This document shows positions 30,411-39,560 of a stretch of DNA of 64,000 nucleotides, piece by piece. The DNA is from Terriglobus albidus (GTDB lineage Bacteria > Acidobacteriota > Terriglobia > Terriglobales > Acidobacteriaceae). Made by a program: the position numbers and the translations under genes. Where the stretch lies: assembly GCF_025685425.1 (NCBI RefSeq), contig NZ_JAGTAS010000058.1, positions 992,001 through 1,056,000 on the forward strand. The letters are read 5' to 3'. The notes beneath the pieces are model-generated. The model was not told where the DNA came from. It saw only the letters and a list, made by a program, of their open reading frames with translations, and made no database searches. Position 1 is the first letter of the stretch. Each line of letters starts with the position of its first letter.

Positions 30411-31874
30411 ATGTCGTCCTATCAAGGCCTACCTGCCGCACAGAACTTCGCCCTACGAATCAGCTTCTCCTTCGCTCTCATCGCAGGAATTGCAGGATGT
30501 GCGGTAGGGCCAAAGTATGATCGCCCAACGGTCAAGCTGCAGCCATTTCATAACGCTCCCTCAATTGCAGCCCGTACCACTTCCTTGCCGGCTCCGCCTC
30601 TCGATCAATGGTGGACAGGCTTCCGCGATGCCGAGCTGACAAGGATCGTAAGGCGCGCCTTGGATCAGAATCTCGACCTTGCTGCCGCCATGACGCGAGT
30701 GCAACAGGCGCGCGCCGCTGCCCGGGGAGCAGGAGCGCAGCGGATGCCGTCGGGATATCTCAATGCTTCAGCGACCACGATTCACCAGTCGACAGAAAGC
30801 ATGACAGGCCGTCTTGCCTCGCACCTGCCCGGCTACGATCGCAATCAGAACTATTACGACCTGGGATTTGCTGCGAGTTGGGAAACAGATCTGTTTGGCG
30901 GTTTGAAAAGAGGAGCTGAAGCCGCAACTGCGGAAGCCCAGGCAGCCGAAGCCTCCCAAACGGGAACCAGGATCACGGTGGCTGCGGAAGCCGCCGATGC
31001 CTACCTCCAGATTCGTGGGGCGCAAGCTCGCCTGAACTTTGCCAAAGAGCAAATCGCCACGGACAACCATCTCGTCGAACTCGTGCAGCAACGCAGAGAT
31101 GCGGGCGTCGCTTCTGACCGTGAACTCGCCCAGGCACAGGCTGTACTGTCGCAAGCCAGGGCGACCATTCCGCTGATCACAGCCTCGCTGGAGGCACAGC
31201 TCAACCGGCTTGATGTTCTGATGGGCGCCCAGCCGGGAACATACGCAGCGGAGTTGATGCCGGTGGCCGACATTCCCGAAGTACCGGAGATCTCCGGCTT
31301 TGGCGCGCCTACCGATCTATTGCGCAGAAGGCCGGACATTATTGCTGCCGAGCGAATGGTTGCGGCTTCCAACGCGCGCATCGGTCAGGCGCTCGCCGAA
31401 TACTATCCAAAGCTCTCCCTTTCAGGCATCGTTGGGTCTCAGGCGGTCGCACCCGCACACCTCTTCGAGCAGCAGGGATTTCAGCCGGCCAGTGTCGTTG
31501 GTCTCCGCTGGAGACTCTTCGATTTCGGCCGTGTCGCCTCAGAAGTGCAGCTGGCCCGAGGCGCCAACGCCCAAGCCCTGCTCCAGTATCGAAGCTCCGT
31601 TCTGCATGCGGCTGAAGATGTCGAAGACGCCTTCAGTCTCCTGGTGCAGTCGGAGAATCGCCGCAATGAAATCCTTCGCGAGATTGCTGAGCTACAGCGC
31701 GTGCGCGACCGCTCCGAAGAGTCCTACGCCGCCGGTGTTATTGGCCTCACAGACGTGCTCGACGCCGATCGCCAGTTGCTTGTCGCCAAGGATGACCTGG
31801 CGGTAGCTCGAGAGAGTGCAGCGCGCGCGGCGGTCGGCTCGTATCGCGCTCTCGGGGGAGGCTGGCTCCAATGA
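30411..31874 (+). CDS. Outer membrane factor lipoprotein of an RND efflux system (NodT/OprM type)
   Basis: 487 residues from ATG 30411 (AAGG 9 bases before). The signal peptide ends IAGIAG-C, giving a lipoprotein; the next residues AVGPKYDRPTVK are typical of the family. Two repeats of the TolC-like fold are visible (TRIVRRALDQNLDLAAAMTRVQQARAAA and LLRRRPDIIAAERMVAASNARIGQALAEYYPKLSLSGIVG). It forms the outer membrane channel for the adaptor and pump encoded next. The frame is open about 280 bp further upstream, but that part overlaps the divergent regulator gene and lacks a signal sequence. It overlaps the next frame by 4 bp. Confidence 0.92.
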   Translation: MSSYQGLPAAQNFALRISFSFALIAGIAGCAVGPKYDRPTVKLQPFHNAPSIAARTTSLPAPPLDQWWTGFRDAELTRIVRRALDQNLDLAAAMTRVQQARAAARGAGAQRMPSGYLNASATTIHQSTESMTGRLASHLPGYDRNQNYYDLGFAASWETDLFGGLKRGAEAATAEAQAAEASQTGTRITVAAEAADAYLQIRGAQARLNFAKEQIATDNHLVELVQQRRDAGVASDRELAQAQAVLSQARATIPLITASLEAQLNRLDVLMGAQPGTYAAELMPVADIPEVPEISGFGAPTDLLRRRPDIIAAERMVAASNARIGQALAEYYPKLSLSGIVGSQAVAPAHLFEQQGFQPASVVGLRWRLFDFGRVASEVQLARGANAQALLQYRSSVLHAAEDVEDAFSLLVQSENRRNEILREIAELQRVRDRSEESYAAGVIGLTDVLDADRQLLVAKDDLAVARESAARAAVGSYRALGGGWLQ

Positions 31875-31906
31875 CCGAAATCCAAGACATCAAAAAGGAT
31901 CGCCCT

Positions 31907-32995
31907 ATGAAAAAGATCAATCTCAGTTACGCCGCTCTGGTTATTACCGGTCTCGTCGTCAGCCTGGCTGGTTGCAGTCAGAAACGGGAGTCAGATCCTA
32001 GAACTGAGCCGGAGCTGGTCCGCGTCGTGGAAGTAGGCTCATCTTCCGGAGCAGACCGCGCATTTACGGGCGTAGTCTCAGCGCGCGTCCAGAGCGATCT
32101 GGGCTTCCGTGTACCCGGAAAAGTCACGAAGCGCCTGGTCGATGCGGGGCAGTTTGTCCGTGCCGGGCAACAGCTCATGACGATTGATCGAACCGACTAT
32201 GTCCATGCCATCACGGCGCGAGCAGAGACCGTCACTGCCGCAAAGGCAAAAGCTGATCAAGCGGCCGCCGACGAAGCCCGGTATCGTCCCCTGGTCAAAA
32301 GCGGCGCGGTCTCCGCTTCCATCTACGACCAGATCAAAGCCGCCTCCGATGCGGCACAAGCCGACCTCGCCGCTGCCAAAGCCCAGGAGCAGGTCGCGCG
32401 AGATGAGGGCAGTTACTCACAACTGGTTGCAGATGCGGACGGCGTCGTTATCGAGACCCTGGCTGAGCCGGGACAAGTAGTAGGCGCTGGACAGACAGTG
32501 GTGAAGCTCGCGCATTCCGGTCCGCGAGAGGCCGCTGTGAATCTGCCGGAAACATTGCGGCCTACGCTTGGATCGACAGCGTATGCAACGCTCTACGGAA
32601 GTACTGCGAAAGTTCCAGTTCGATTGCGGCAGCTTTCCAATGCCGCCGACCCACAGATCCGTACCTTTGAGGCGCGTTACGTTCTCGAAGGCACTGCTGC
32701 AAACGCTCCCTTAGGAGCGACCGTTACGGTTCATCTGTCCGGTGATGGAGCAACCGGCACGTTACAGTTACCAGCCTCATCCATCATCGATCGAGGAAAA
32801 GGACCGGGGGTATGGGTCGTGAACCAACCCGCGTCCACAGTGTCATTCCAGCCTGTAGAGGTGCGCCAACTGGATGAAGAACTGGCGACCATCAGCGGAA
32901 GCGTGCGCCCAGGACAAGAGGTTGTCTCTCTCGGAGTTCATCTGCTTCACGATGGTGAACGCGTACGCGTGGAGACGAAGGGAGAAGTTCGATGA
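31907..32995 (+). CDS. RND efflux periplasmic adaptor lipoprotein
   Basis: 362 residues from ATG 31907 (AAAAGG upstream), chosen because MKKINLSYAALVITGLVVSLAG-C is a lipoprotein signal; an earlier ATG (31871) overlaps the previous stop but places 12 residues before it. The family layout is present: a barrel/lipoyl half (VQSDLGFRVPGKVTKRLVDAGQFVRAGQ), an Ala-rich alpha hairpin (about 95-160), the second lipoyl half (ADGVVIETLAEPGQVVGAGQ) and a beta-barrel. It bridges the inner membrane pump and the outer membrane channel. It overlaps the pump gene by 4 bp. Confidence 0.92.
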   Translation: MKKINLSYAALVITGLVVSLAGCSQKRESDPRTEPELVRVVEVGSSSGADRAFTGVVSARVQSDLGFRVPGKVTKRLVDAGQFVRAGQQLMTIDRTDYVHAITARAETVTAAKAKADQAAADEARYRPLVKSGAVSASIYDQIKAASDAAQADLAAAKAQEQVARDEGSYSQLVADADGVVIETLAEPGQVVGAGQTVVKLAHSGPREAAVNLPETLRPTLGSTAYATLYGSTAKVPVRLRQLSNAADPQIRTFEARYVLEGTAANAPLGATVTVHLSGDGATGTLQLPASSIIDRGKGPGVWVVNQPASTVSFQPVEVRQLDEELATISGSVRPGQEVVSLGVHLLHDGERVRVETKGEVR

Positions 32996-35900
32996 GCCAG
33001 CATCATTCGCCAGAAAACAACGAGAAGTTGTTCCACGAACAGGACGCCTCCGGATCCCAGGTTGCCGAACATGCAGCAAAGCAGTTTCTCAACCTGTCAG
33101 CACTCGCCGTCCATGAAAAGGCGATTACCCTGTTTTTGCTGATTGCGATTGCAGCCGCCGGCATCTTTGCCTTCCTGAAACTTGGACGCGCGGAAGATCC
33201 CAGCTTCACCATCAAAGTCTTCACCGTCTCCGCGGTGTGGCCTGGAGCGACAGCACAGGAGATGCAGGATCTTGTGGCCGAGCCACTTGAGAAACGCATG
33301 CAGGAGCTGCGCACCTACGATCGGGTAGAGACCTTTACCCGTCCTGGGCTCGCGCTGATGATGGTGAGCCTGAAGGACAATACCCGGCCAGAGGACGTCC
33401 CCGAAGAGTTTTACCAGGCACGCAAAAAGCTGGGTGACGAAGCCCACAAGCTGCCTCAGGGCGTGTTCGGCCCCTTCATCAATGATGAATACTCGGATGT
33501 GACCTTCGCGCTCTACTCAGTCGAAGCGCCAGGTCTTCCTGCTCGCCAGCTCACGCGTGAAGCAGAAACTCTTCGACAGCGGATTCTTCAGGTCCCTGGC
33601 GTAAAGAAGGTTGACCTCGTTGGAGAACGCCCGGAGCGTATCTTTGTCGAGTTCTCCTATCCGCGGCTGGCTACGCTGGGCGTAAGCCCACGGGATATTT
33701 TCGATGCACTGGTTCGCGAGAACGCAGTTACACCCTCTGGATCGATCGATACGAAAGCGCAACAGGTTTACATCCGTCTGGATGGCGCGCTCGATGATCT
33801 CGATAAGATCCGGGATACGCCAATCGTGGCCGGCGGACGCACACTGAAGCTCTCCGACGTTGCCGATGTGAGGCGTGGATATGAAGACCCCGCCTCCTTT
33901 CTTATTCGCCATAATGGCCAGCCTGCCTTACTTCTCAGCATCGTCATGAAAGAAGGCTGGAACGGCCTGGACCTCGGCAAGGCCCTCGTTGCCGAGCAGA
34001 AGAAGATCTCTGCCGGCCTGCCCGCGGGCATCACCTTCAGCAAAGTGACGGACCAGGCGGTCAACATCCGTGAAGCAGTGGATGAGTTCATGCTGAAGTT
34101 CTTTGTCGCCCTTGCAGTCGTGATGATCGTCAGCTTCGTCAGCCTGGGTTGGCGCGAAGGAATCGTCGTGGCAGCGGCCGTCCCGCTGACCTTGGCAGGT
34201 GTCTTCGTCATCATGCTTGCCACCGGGAGAGTCTTCGATCGCATCACGCTCGGTGCTCTCATCCTGGGCCTTGGCCTTCTGGTAGATGACGCGATCATCT
34301 CCATCGAGATCATGGTGGTCAAAATGGAAGAAGGATGGGACCGCGTGCGAGCGGCCGGCTATGCCTGGAGTCATACCGCTGCTCCCATGCTTGCAGGCAC
34401 GCTGGTCACTGTCATCGGTCTGATGCCGGTAGGATTCGCTCGATCGAGTGCCGGTGAGTATGCAGGAAACATCTTCTGGGTCGTGGGCTTCGCGCTGCTC
34501 GCTTCGTGGGTTGTCGCTGTAACCTTTACTCCTTATCTTGGCGTACAGTTGCTGCCCGAGATCAAAGCCCTGCATGGCGGTCATGCAGCCATCTATGCAA
34601 CACCCGGCTATGAGAAGCTCCGCCGTCTCATAGTCTGGGCGGTACGTCGGAAGGTACTTGTCGCGTGCATTGTGCTTGGTATCTTCCTTATCTCGATCGC
34701 CGGCATGGGACTTGTCAAACAGCAGTTCTTTCCGCAATCCGACCGGCCTGAACTCCTGGTGGAGGTAACGCTGCCTCAAGGCACCAGCATAGAAACCACC
34801 AATGCGAGTTCAAAGAAAGTAGAGGACTGGCTGCGGCAGCAGCCAGAGGCGAAGATAGTTACGGCTTACATTGGAGCAGGAGCTCCGCGCTTCTTCTTTT
34901 CCTATAATCCGGAGCTCCCGAATCCCAATTTCGCCAAGATGGTCGTTCTGACGGCCAACGAGAAAGATCGGGATCATCTCAAGCTCAGACTGCGGGAACA
35001 GGTGCAGCGGGGCCTTGCACCCGAAGCCCGCGTGCGCGCTTCACAACTTGTATTTGGGCCATATTCACCGTGGCCGGTTGCGTTTCGCGTCATGGGGCCT
35101 GATCTGGAAAAGGACCGCGCGATTGCTGCGCAGGTACAAGCCGTGATGCTGGCCAATCCCCATACGAGGCAAGTGAATCTGGACTGGGGCGAGCGGGCGC
35201 CAACGGTGCATTTCGTGCTCGACCAGGCCCGCCTGCAACTCATCGGGCTGTCATCCCATGACGCAGCCGAGCAGATCCAGTTTCTTCTGACCGGTGCTCC
35301 AGTAACGCAGGTTCGTGAAGATATTCGCACAGTAGATGTAGTCGCTCGAAGCGCCGGAACAGATCGCTTTGATCCCAGGAAGCTAAACGATATGACTCTG
35401 ATGAATCGCTGGGGCAAGGCTGTTCCATTGAGTCAGGTCGGTCATGCCGAGATTCGCTCTGAAGAACCGATTCTCAAACGCCGAGACCGCTTGCCGACAA
35501 TTACGGTGCAGGGCGACATCGATGAATCCCTTCAGCCTCCACAGGTCTCTGTAGAGATTGAAAAGGCAATCCAGCCGATCGTCGCAAGCCTGCCCGAAGG
35601 CTACAGGATCGAAACCGGCGCCAATATAGAAGAAGCCGGTAAGGCGAACAGAGCTCTGGTGACAGTATTTCCCGTAATGATCGTGCTGATGCTCACGGTA
35701 ATAATCTTCCAGGTTCGATCGTTCTCCGCAATGTTCATGGTGGTTCTTACTGCTCCGCTCGGCCTCGCCGGCGTAGTACCGGCATTGCTCATCTTTCATC
35801 AGCCATTCGGGTTCAATGCGATCCTGGGCCTGATCGCGCTGGCCGGCATCCTGATGCGCAATACGCTGATCCTGATCGGCCAAATCAAAACGAATCAGGA

Positions 35901-36171
35901 GGAAGGGCTTGATAGCTATCACGCTGTCGTAGAAGCGACTGTACAGCGTTCGCGCCCGGTCATTCTTACGGCCCTTGCAGCCGTATTGGCCTTCATCCCT
36001 CTGACCTTCTCAGTCTTCTGGGGTTCCATGGCATACACGCTCATCGGGGGGACGGCCGTGGGTACAGTGCTGACACTGCTGTTTCTGCCTGCACTCTATT
36101 CCATCTGGTTTGGAGTAAAGCCGGCGCCAATCCGGAGCGATGAAACACAGGCAGTGCTGGCGCACTCATAA
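32992..36171 (+). CDS. RND efflux pump permease (AcrB family)
   Basis: 1059 residues. Twelve membrane segments in the standard pattern: one after residue 40 (AITLFLLIAIAAAGIFAFL), a group about 365-560 and a group about 890-1050. The two large periplasmic loops lie between. In the fourth-segment region GALILGLGLLVDDAIISIEIM carries the two Asp used for proton relay. It is a proton-driven exporter. The N-terminus has an extra 35-residue His/Asn/Glu-rich stretch before the first membrane helix. Third gene of the operon; start and stop overlap (ATGA) with the adaptor. Confidence 0.94.
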   Translation: MSQHHSPENNEKLFHEQDASGSQVAEHAAKQFLNLSALAVHEKAITLFLLIAIAAAGIFAFLKLGRAEDPSFTIKVFTVSAVWPGATAQEMQDLVAEPLEKRMQELRTYDRVETFTRPGLALMMVSLKDNTRPEDVPEEFYQARKKLGDEAHKLPQGVFGPFINDEYSDVTFALYSVEAPGLPARQLTREAETLRQRILQVPGVKKVDLVGERPERIFVEFSYPRLATLGVSPRDIFDALVRENAVTPSGSIDTKAQQVYIRLDGALDDLDKIRDTPIVAGGRTLKLSDVADVRRGYEDPASFLIRHNGQPALLLSIVMKEGWNGLDLGKALVAEQKKISAGLPAGITFSKVTDQAVNIREAVDEFMLKFFVALAVVMIVSFVSLGWREGIVVAAAVPLTLAGVFVIMLATGRVFDRITLGALILGLGLLVDDAIISIEIMVVKMEEGWDRVRAAGYAWSHTAAPMLAGTLVTVIGLMPVGFARSSAGEYAGNIFWVVGFALLASWVVAVTFTPYLGVQLLPEIKALHGGHAAIYATPGYEKLRRLIVWAVRRKVLVACIVLGIFLISIAGMGLVKQQFFPQSDRPELLVEVTLPQGTSIETTNASSKKVEDWLRQQPEAKIVTAYIGAGAPRFFFSYNPELPNPNFAKMVVLTANEKDRDHLKLRLREQVQRGLAPEARVRASQLVFGPYSPWPVAFRVMGPDLEKDRAIAAQVQAVMLANPHTRQVNLDWGERAPTVHFVLDQARLQLIGLSSHDAAEQIQFLLTGAPVTQVREDIRTVDVVARSAGTDRFDPRKLNDMTLMNRWGKAVPLSQVGHAEIRSEEPILKRRDRLPTITVQGDIDESLQPPQVSVEIEKAIQPIVASLPEGYRIETGANIEEAGKANRALVTVFPVMIVLMLTVIIFQVRSFSAMFMVVLTAPLGLAGVVPALLIFHQPFGFNAILGLIALAGILMRNTLILIGQIKTNQEEGLDSYHAVVEATVQRSRPVILTALAAVLAFIPLTFSVFWGSMAYTLIGGTAVGTVLTLLFLPALYSIWFGVKPAPIRSDETQAVLAHS

Positions 36172-36243
36172 CCAGCAGGAAGCTGCGGCATCCGGCGTCC
36201 TGGCGATGCCAGGACCACTCAACTTCATAACGAAAGGAATCCA

Positions 36244-37017
36244 ATGAAACTCACCGGTCGCACCATACTCATCACTGGAGGCTCCGCAGGTATCGGCCTG
36301 GCCTTCGCGTTCAAATTTCTCGAACTTGGCAATCAAGTTATCGTGACTGGCCGCCGTGAATCGGTGCTCAATGAACTAAAAGCAAAATATCCCAAGCTCC
36401 ACACTATCCAGAGTAACGTCGCAGATCCCGCGCAGATCGCTGCCCTTGCAAAGCGCGTGAAGGCTGATTATCCAAAGCTCGACGTCGTGATGAACAACGC
36501 GGGCATCATGCTCCACAAGAACCTCAAAATCCCGGCGACTGACCTCGCGGGACTGATGGCGGAGGTGGACATCAACATAGGCGGCGTCATCCGGATGAGT
36601 TCTGCCTTCATCGACATACTCACGGCCAACAAAGGCACCATCATCAACGTATCCTCCGCACTCGCTTTCGTCCCTTTGCCTTCGGCGCCAATCTACTGTG
36701 CGACCAAGTCAGCCGTTCACGCCTACACCCAGTCGTTGCGGTTCCAGTTGGAGGAAACTGGGGTAGAGGTGATCGAGCTCATGCCGCCGGCCGTAAAGAC
36801 CGATCTGACAGCGGAGATTCAGGAAGGAGAGGGCGTCACGCTGATAAGCACCGATGATTTGATCAAGCAGTCCTTTGCAGGTCTCAAAGCGGGTAAGCTC
36901 GAGATCAGGCCCGGCCAGTCCAATCTGCTCGCATTCATGCGACGCCTTGCCCCTGATTTCATCAACCGTCAGCTCTGGAAGGCCTCTAAGAGATTAGTTC
37001 CAGCCGGAGAGAGATAG
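36244..37017 (+). CDS. Short-chain dehydrogenase/reductase (DltE-like)
   Basis: 257 residues. Cofactor loop TGGSAGIG (about 11-18), MNNAGIM near 83, catalytic Ser in INVSSALAF and YCATK (Tyr/Lys) near residue 156. The pattern matches the DltE-like SDR group that uses NAD(P)(H); the substrate is unknown. AAAGGA precedes the ATG. It lies 72 bp after the pump gene in the same direction and may be part of that transcript. Confidence 0.9.
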   Translation: MKLTGRTILITGGSAGIGLAFAFKFLELGNQVIVTGRRESVLNELKAKYPKLHTIQSNVADPAQIAALAKRVKADYPKLDVVMNNAGIMLHKNLKIPATDLAGLMAEVDINIGGVIRMSSAFIDILTANKGTIINVSSALAFVPLPSAPIYCATKSAVHAYTQSLRFQLEETGVEVIELMPPAVKTDLTAEIQEGEGVTLISTDDLIKQSFAGLKAGKLEIRPGQSNLLAFMRRLAPDFINRQLWKASKRLVPAGER

Positions 37018-37046
37018 GGTCTGTTCGGTCTTAGAGGAATTTTTCT

Positions 37047-37185
37047 AGACTAGCGTGGTGAGTCATTCGTTCATGCCATAAATCATGAAGTGCCTTTGCC
37101 ATCCGAAGCGTTGAAAAAGCAGGTCCTTCACTACGTTCAGGATGACAACATTTTGCTATGAACGAATGGACTCAGGACACTAGTT
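37047..37185. mobile_element. MITE-like element with about 28-bp imperfect terminal inverted repeats
   Basis: Left end 37048-37074 (CTAGCGTGGTGAGTCATTCG...) and right end 37158-37184 are inverse complements with a few mismatches and one indel; the innermost 10 bases (ATTCGTTCAT) are perfect. The interior contains the AGGTCCTTC...AGGATGAC repeat at 37114-37149. There is no coding capacity. It lies in the 460-bp gap 37018-37477, which holds only repeats. Confidence 0.5.
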
Positions 37186-37212
37186 GGTCGTATGGAATGT
37201 TGTGGCTTCTTT

Positions 37213-37323
37213 GCCCACCCTAGCGTTGCGAGGGTGGGGCACCCGGACAGTGGACGGTGATTTAAAAGCGGTCGCGCGTTGCGCGATATCCCACCCTTTT
37301 GCTTCGCAAAAGAATGGGGCAAC
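37213..37323 (+). repeat. Two direct family D repeats with a hairpin between them
   Basis: Copy 1 (37213-37246): CCCACCCTAGC-GTT-GCGAGGGTGGGGCACCC. Copy 2 (37288-37323): CCCACC-CTTTTGC-TTC-GCAAAAG-AATGGGGCAAC. The stems differ in sequence but both pair. Between them TCGCGC-GTT-GCGCGA forms another hairpin. Confidence 0.7.
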
Positions 37324-37361
37324 AGGAGTCGTGCCTGAGATGTTCCTCTTGCCACACCAAT

Positions 37362-37395
37362 GAAGCAGGTCCTTCGCGATGCTTAGGATGACAAC
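37362..37395 (-). repeat. Short repeat GTCATCCTGAGCG...AAGGACCTGC type
   Basis: Reverse complement of the sequence type at 51089 and 57287; another copy is inside the element at 37114-37149. All are intergenic. Confidence 0.6.
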
Positions 37396-37477
37396 AAAAG
37401 AGATATATATCCCGGCCGTTCCTCTGGTGTGGCGAGTCTGAAGTTCATATGGCATGAACTAATGACGATTCAGGCAA

Positions 37478-38551
37478 TCAACTATTCCGGTAGATCGGCA
37501 GCAGCTCATCCCCTACCGGCTTCCTCAGCTCTTCCATCAATCCGTGCTGCGGGCTATATGTACACACCGGATCGATCGCTTCCATATCGCCCGTCAACAG
37601 AAAGGCCTGACATCGGCAGCCGCCGAAGTCGCGTTCTTTCCGGTCGCAGCTCCGGCAGGTCTCCGACATCCAGGCATCGCCGCGAAACCGCTCAAACGCA
37701 GGCGACTGCTCCCAGATCCACGACAGGCTCTTCTCCCGCACGTTGTCGAACTCGAATCCAAGCAGAATACCTGCCGAGTGGCACGGGAGCGCGCGGCCTG
37801 CGGGATCGATAAGGATCATCTGCCGTCCCCACCCACCGACGCATGCTTTGGGGAAGTTGGCATAGTAATCCGGAAGCACAGCATCCAGATGAATCTTTCC
37901 TCGCAGACGCGTCTTCGCTGCCTCCACGACAGGCAATGCGTACTGCACCTGTTCCTCAGTGGGCATCAGCAGGCTACGATTCTTCAGCGCCCAGCCGTAG
38001 TACTGCACATGCGCGATCTCGATGCGGTTGGGCTCGAGCGATTCAGCCAGAGCAATCATCTCTTCCAAGCAATCGAGATTCTGCCGGTGCACCACCAGGT
38101 TCACTGTAAAGGCCAAGCGCTGCCGCTTGATCAGCGGAACCAGCCCTAGCTTCCAGGCATGCGCCCGCGTTCCGGCGATGTAGTTCGCCCGCGCCTCATC
38201 CGCATCCTGAAAGCTAAGCTGCAGATGCTCGAGCCCCGCCTGCACGAGTCCTGCAAGCCGCTCCTCCGTCATGCCCACACCAGAGGTCACCATATTCACG
38301 TATAGGCCCGCTTCATGGCCTGCCTGGATCAGCTCCGCCAGGTCTTTACGTGCAAGCGGCTCGCCGCCGGTCAGATGCAGATGCAGGATGCCCATCGCGG
38401 CAGCCTCCTGAAAGACCCGGCGCCACACCTCGGCCGGAAGCTCCGCCGCTGACTGCTGCATCTCGATCGGGTTCGAGCAGTAGAGACAGTGCAGCGGGCA
38501 ACGGTGAGTCACCTCACAGATCAGCGATTGTGGCCGTGTCGTCGCAGGCAT
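37478..38551 (-). CDS. pqqE: PQQ biosynthesis radical SAM enzyme PqqE
   Basis: 357 residues. The radical SAM motif is CPLHCLYC (Cys18, 22, 25). The SPASM-type C-terminal region holds the auxiliary cluster cysteines: CVGGWGRQ, LPCHSA and CRSCDRKERDFGGCRC. PqqE uses S-adenosylmethionine to join the Glu and Tyr side chains of PqqA, the first step of PQQ synthesis, with PqqD as peptide chaperone. It is the last gene of the pqq operon, 6 bp after pqqD. Length is normal. Confidence 0.96.
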   Translation of the reverse strand: MPATTRPQSLICEVTHRCPLHCLYCSNPIEMQQSAAELPAEVWRRVFQEAAAMGILHLHLTGGEPLARKDLAELIQAGHEAGLYVNMVTSGVGMTEERLAGLVQAGLEHLQLSFQDADEARANYIAGTRAHAWKLGLVPLIKRQRLAFTVNLVVHRQNLDCLEEMIALAESLEPNRIEIAHVQYYGWALKNRSLLMPTEEQVQYALPVVEAAKTRLRGKIHLDAVLPDYYANFPKACVGGWGRQMILIDPAGRALPCHSAGILLGFEFDNVREKSLSWIWEQSPAFERFRGDAWMSETCRSCDRKERDFGGCRCQAFLLTGDMEAIDPVCTYSPQHGLMEELRKPVGDELLPIYRNS

Positions 38552-38557
38552 ACATCA

Positions 38558-38818
38558 TTACCCCTGCAGCACGCCGCGTTCGGCCAGACGGCCAAGCAGC
38601 GCTACTACATCGTCGAGCATCTCGTTCTCATCGGCTCCTTCATACTTCGCCGCCAGATTATGGACGATCTCACGCACCGTGCGTTTGCCGTCCACCTCCA
38701 GCAAGACGTCGCGCGAGGGTCCACTCAGCTCCAGCACACCCTCAGGAATCAGCACCACGTCCTGCGTGGGATGCAGCCGGTATCCAGGTGTCATCTGCGG
38801 AATCGAATCTGGCGTCAC
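38558..38818 (-). CDS. pqqD: PQQ peptide chaperone PqqD
   Basis: 86 residues from GTG 38818, which overlaps the pqqC stop as GTGA and has AAGGGGGA just upstream; an ATG at 38842 is further inside pqqC. The RRE fold is recognisable: PGYRLHPTQDVVLIPEGVLELSG, then VLLEVDGKRTVREIVHNLA and a helical end. PqqD binds PqqA and presents it to PqqE. Confidence 0.95.
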   Translation of the reverse strand: MTPDSIPQMTPGYRLHPTQDVVLIPEGVLELSGPSRDVLLEVDGKRTVREIVHNLAAKYEGADENEMLDDVVALLGRLAERGVLQG

Positions 38819-39558
38819 AGATCCCCCTTTGGCAAAAAGCATCCCGGAGGCGGTATTCCCGGAACTACATACGCATGCTCAATGGCATCGAGCTGTGCCC
38901 ACAGGATCTCGCACTTGCGTTCCAGCGCGTGAATCACCTGCTCCTGCTCTTCGCGGTTGCGGGCGTGCCTCGTCACATAGTCCAAGGCAAACGCCGCGTC
39001 CTCCGGGGCCTGCGTCAACCGGCCTACAAAATAGGCCAGACCCGGCTCCAGATAGGGATAGTGAAGCTTCATCCGGTCCATCCGCAGACTGATCAATTGC
39101 CGCGAGAACAGCTCCGTCAGGCTCGATGCCACCGCGACGAGCAGTGAACTGTCACGCACCAGCGCGAGATATGCATCCACCGCGAAGATCACTGCCGGCA
39201 GCACGCCCTTGCAGGCAATCGTGTCTTCACGCGAAACACCTGCAGCCTCGGCCAACTGGATCCACTTCTCGACGCCACCGTAACCGCTCTCGTCACCGTC
39301 GTGGTCGAGGATCCGCTTTCGCCATGCGCGCCGAAAAGCCGGATCGTCGCTCTTGGCCAGCACCAGCGCATCCTTGATGGGGATTCGGCTCTGGTAGTAG
39401 TACCGGTTCAGAGCCCATGCCTGCAGTTGCCCGCGTGTCAGCTCACCCCGGTGCATCCGCTCATGAAACGGATGGCGGTGGTGATACTTCGCCTCTCCTA
39501 CCGCCTGCAGCCGCGCATGCAACTCGTCCGGACTTAACATCTCCTCTGCGGTCAACAT
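38815..39558 (-). CDS. pqqC: Pyrroloquinoline-quinone synthase PqqC
   Basis: 247 residues from ATG 39558 (GGGAG upstream, 2 bases after the pqqB stop). Conserved active site segments include YHHRHPFHERMHRGEL, LNRYYYQSRIPIKDA and ILDHDGDESGYGGVEKW. PqqC is a cofactorless oxidase that performs the final ring closure and eight-electron oxidation to PQQ. Normal length. Confidence 0.96.
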   Translation of the reverse strand: MLTAEEMLSPDELHARLQAVGEAKYHHRHPFHERMHRGELTRGQLQAWALNRYYYQSRIPIKDALVLAKSDDPAFRRAWRKRILDHDGDESGYGGVEKWIQLAEAAGVSREDTIACKGVLPAVIFAVDAYLALVRDSSLLVAVASSLTELFSRQLISLRMDRMKLHYPYLEPGLAYFVGRLTQAPEDAAFALDYVTRHARNREEQEQVIHALERKCEILWAQLDAIEHAYVVPGIPPPGCFLPKGDL

Positions 39559-39560
39559 CG

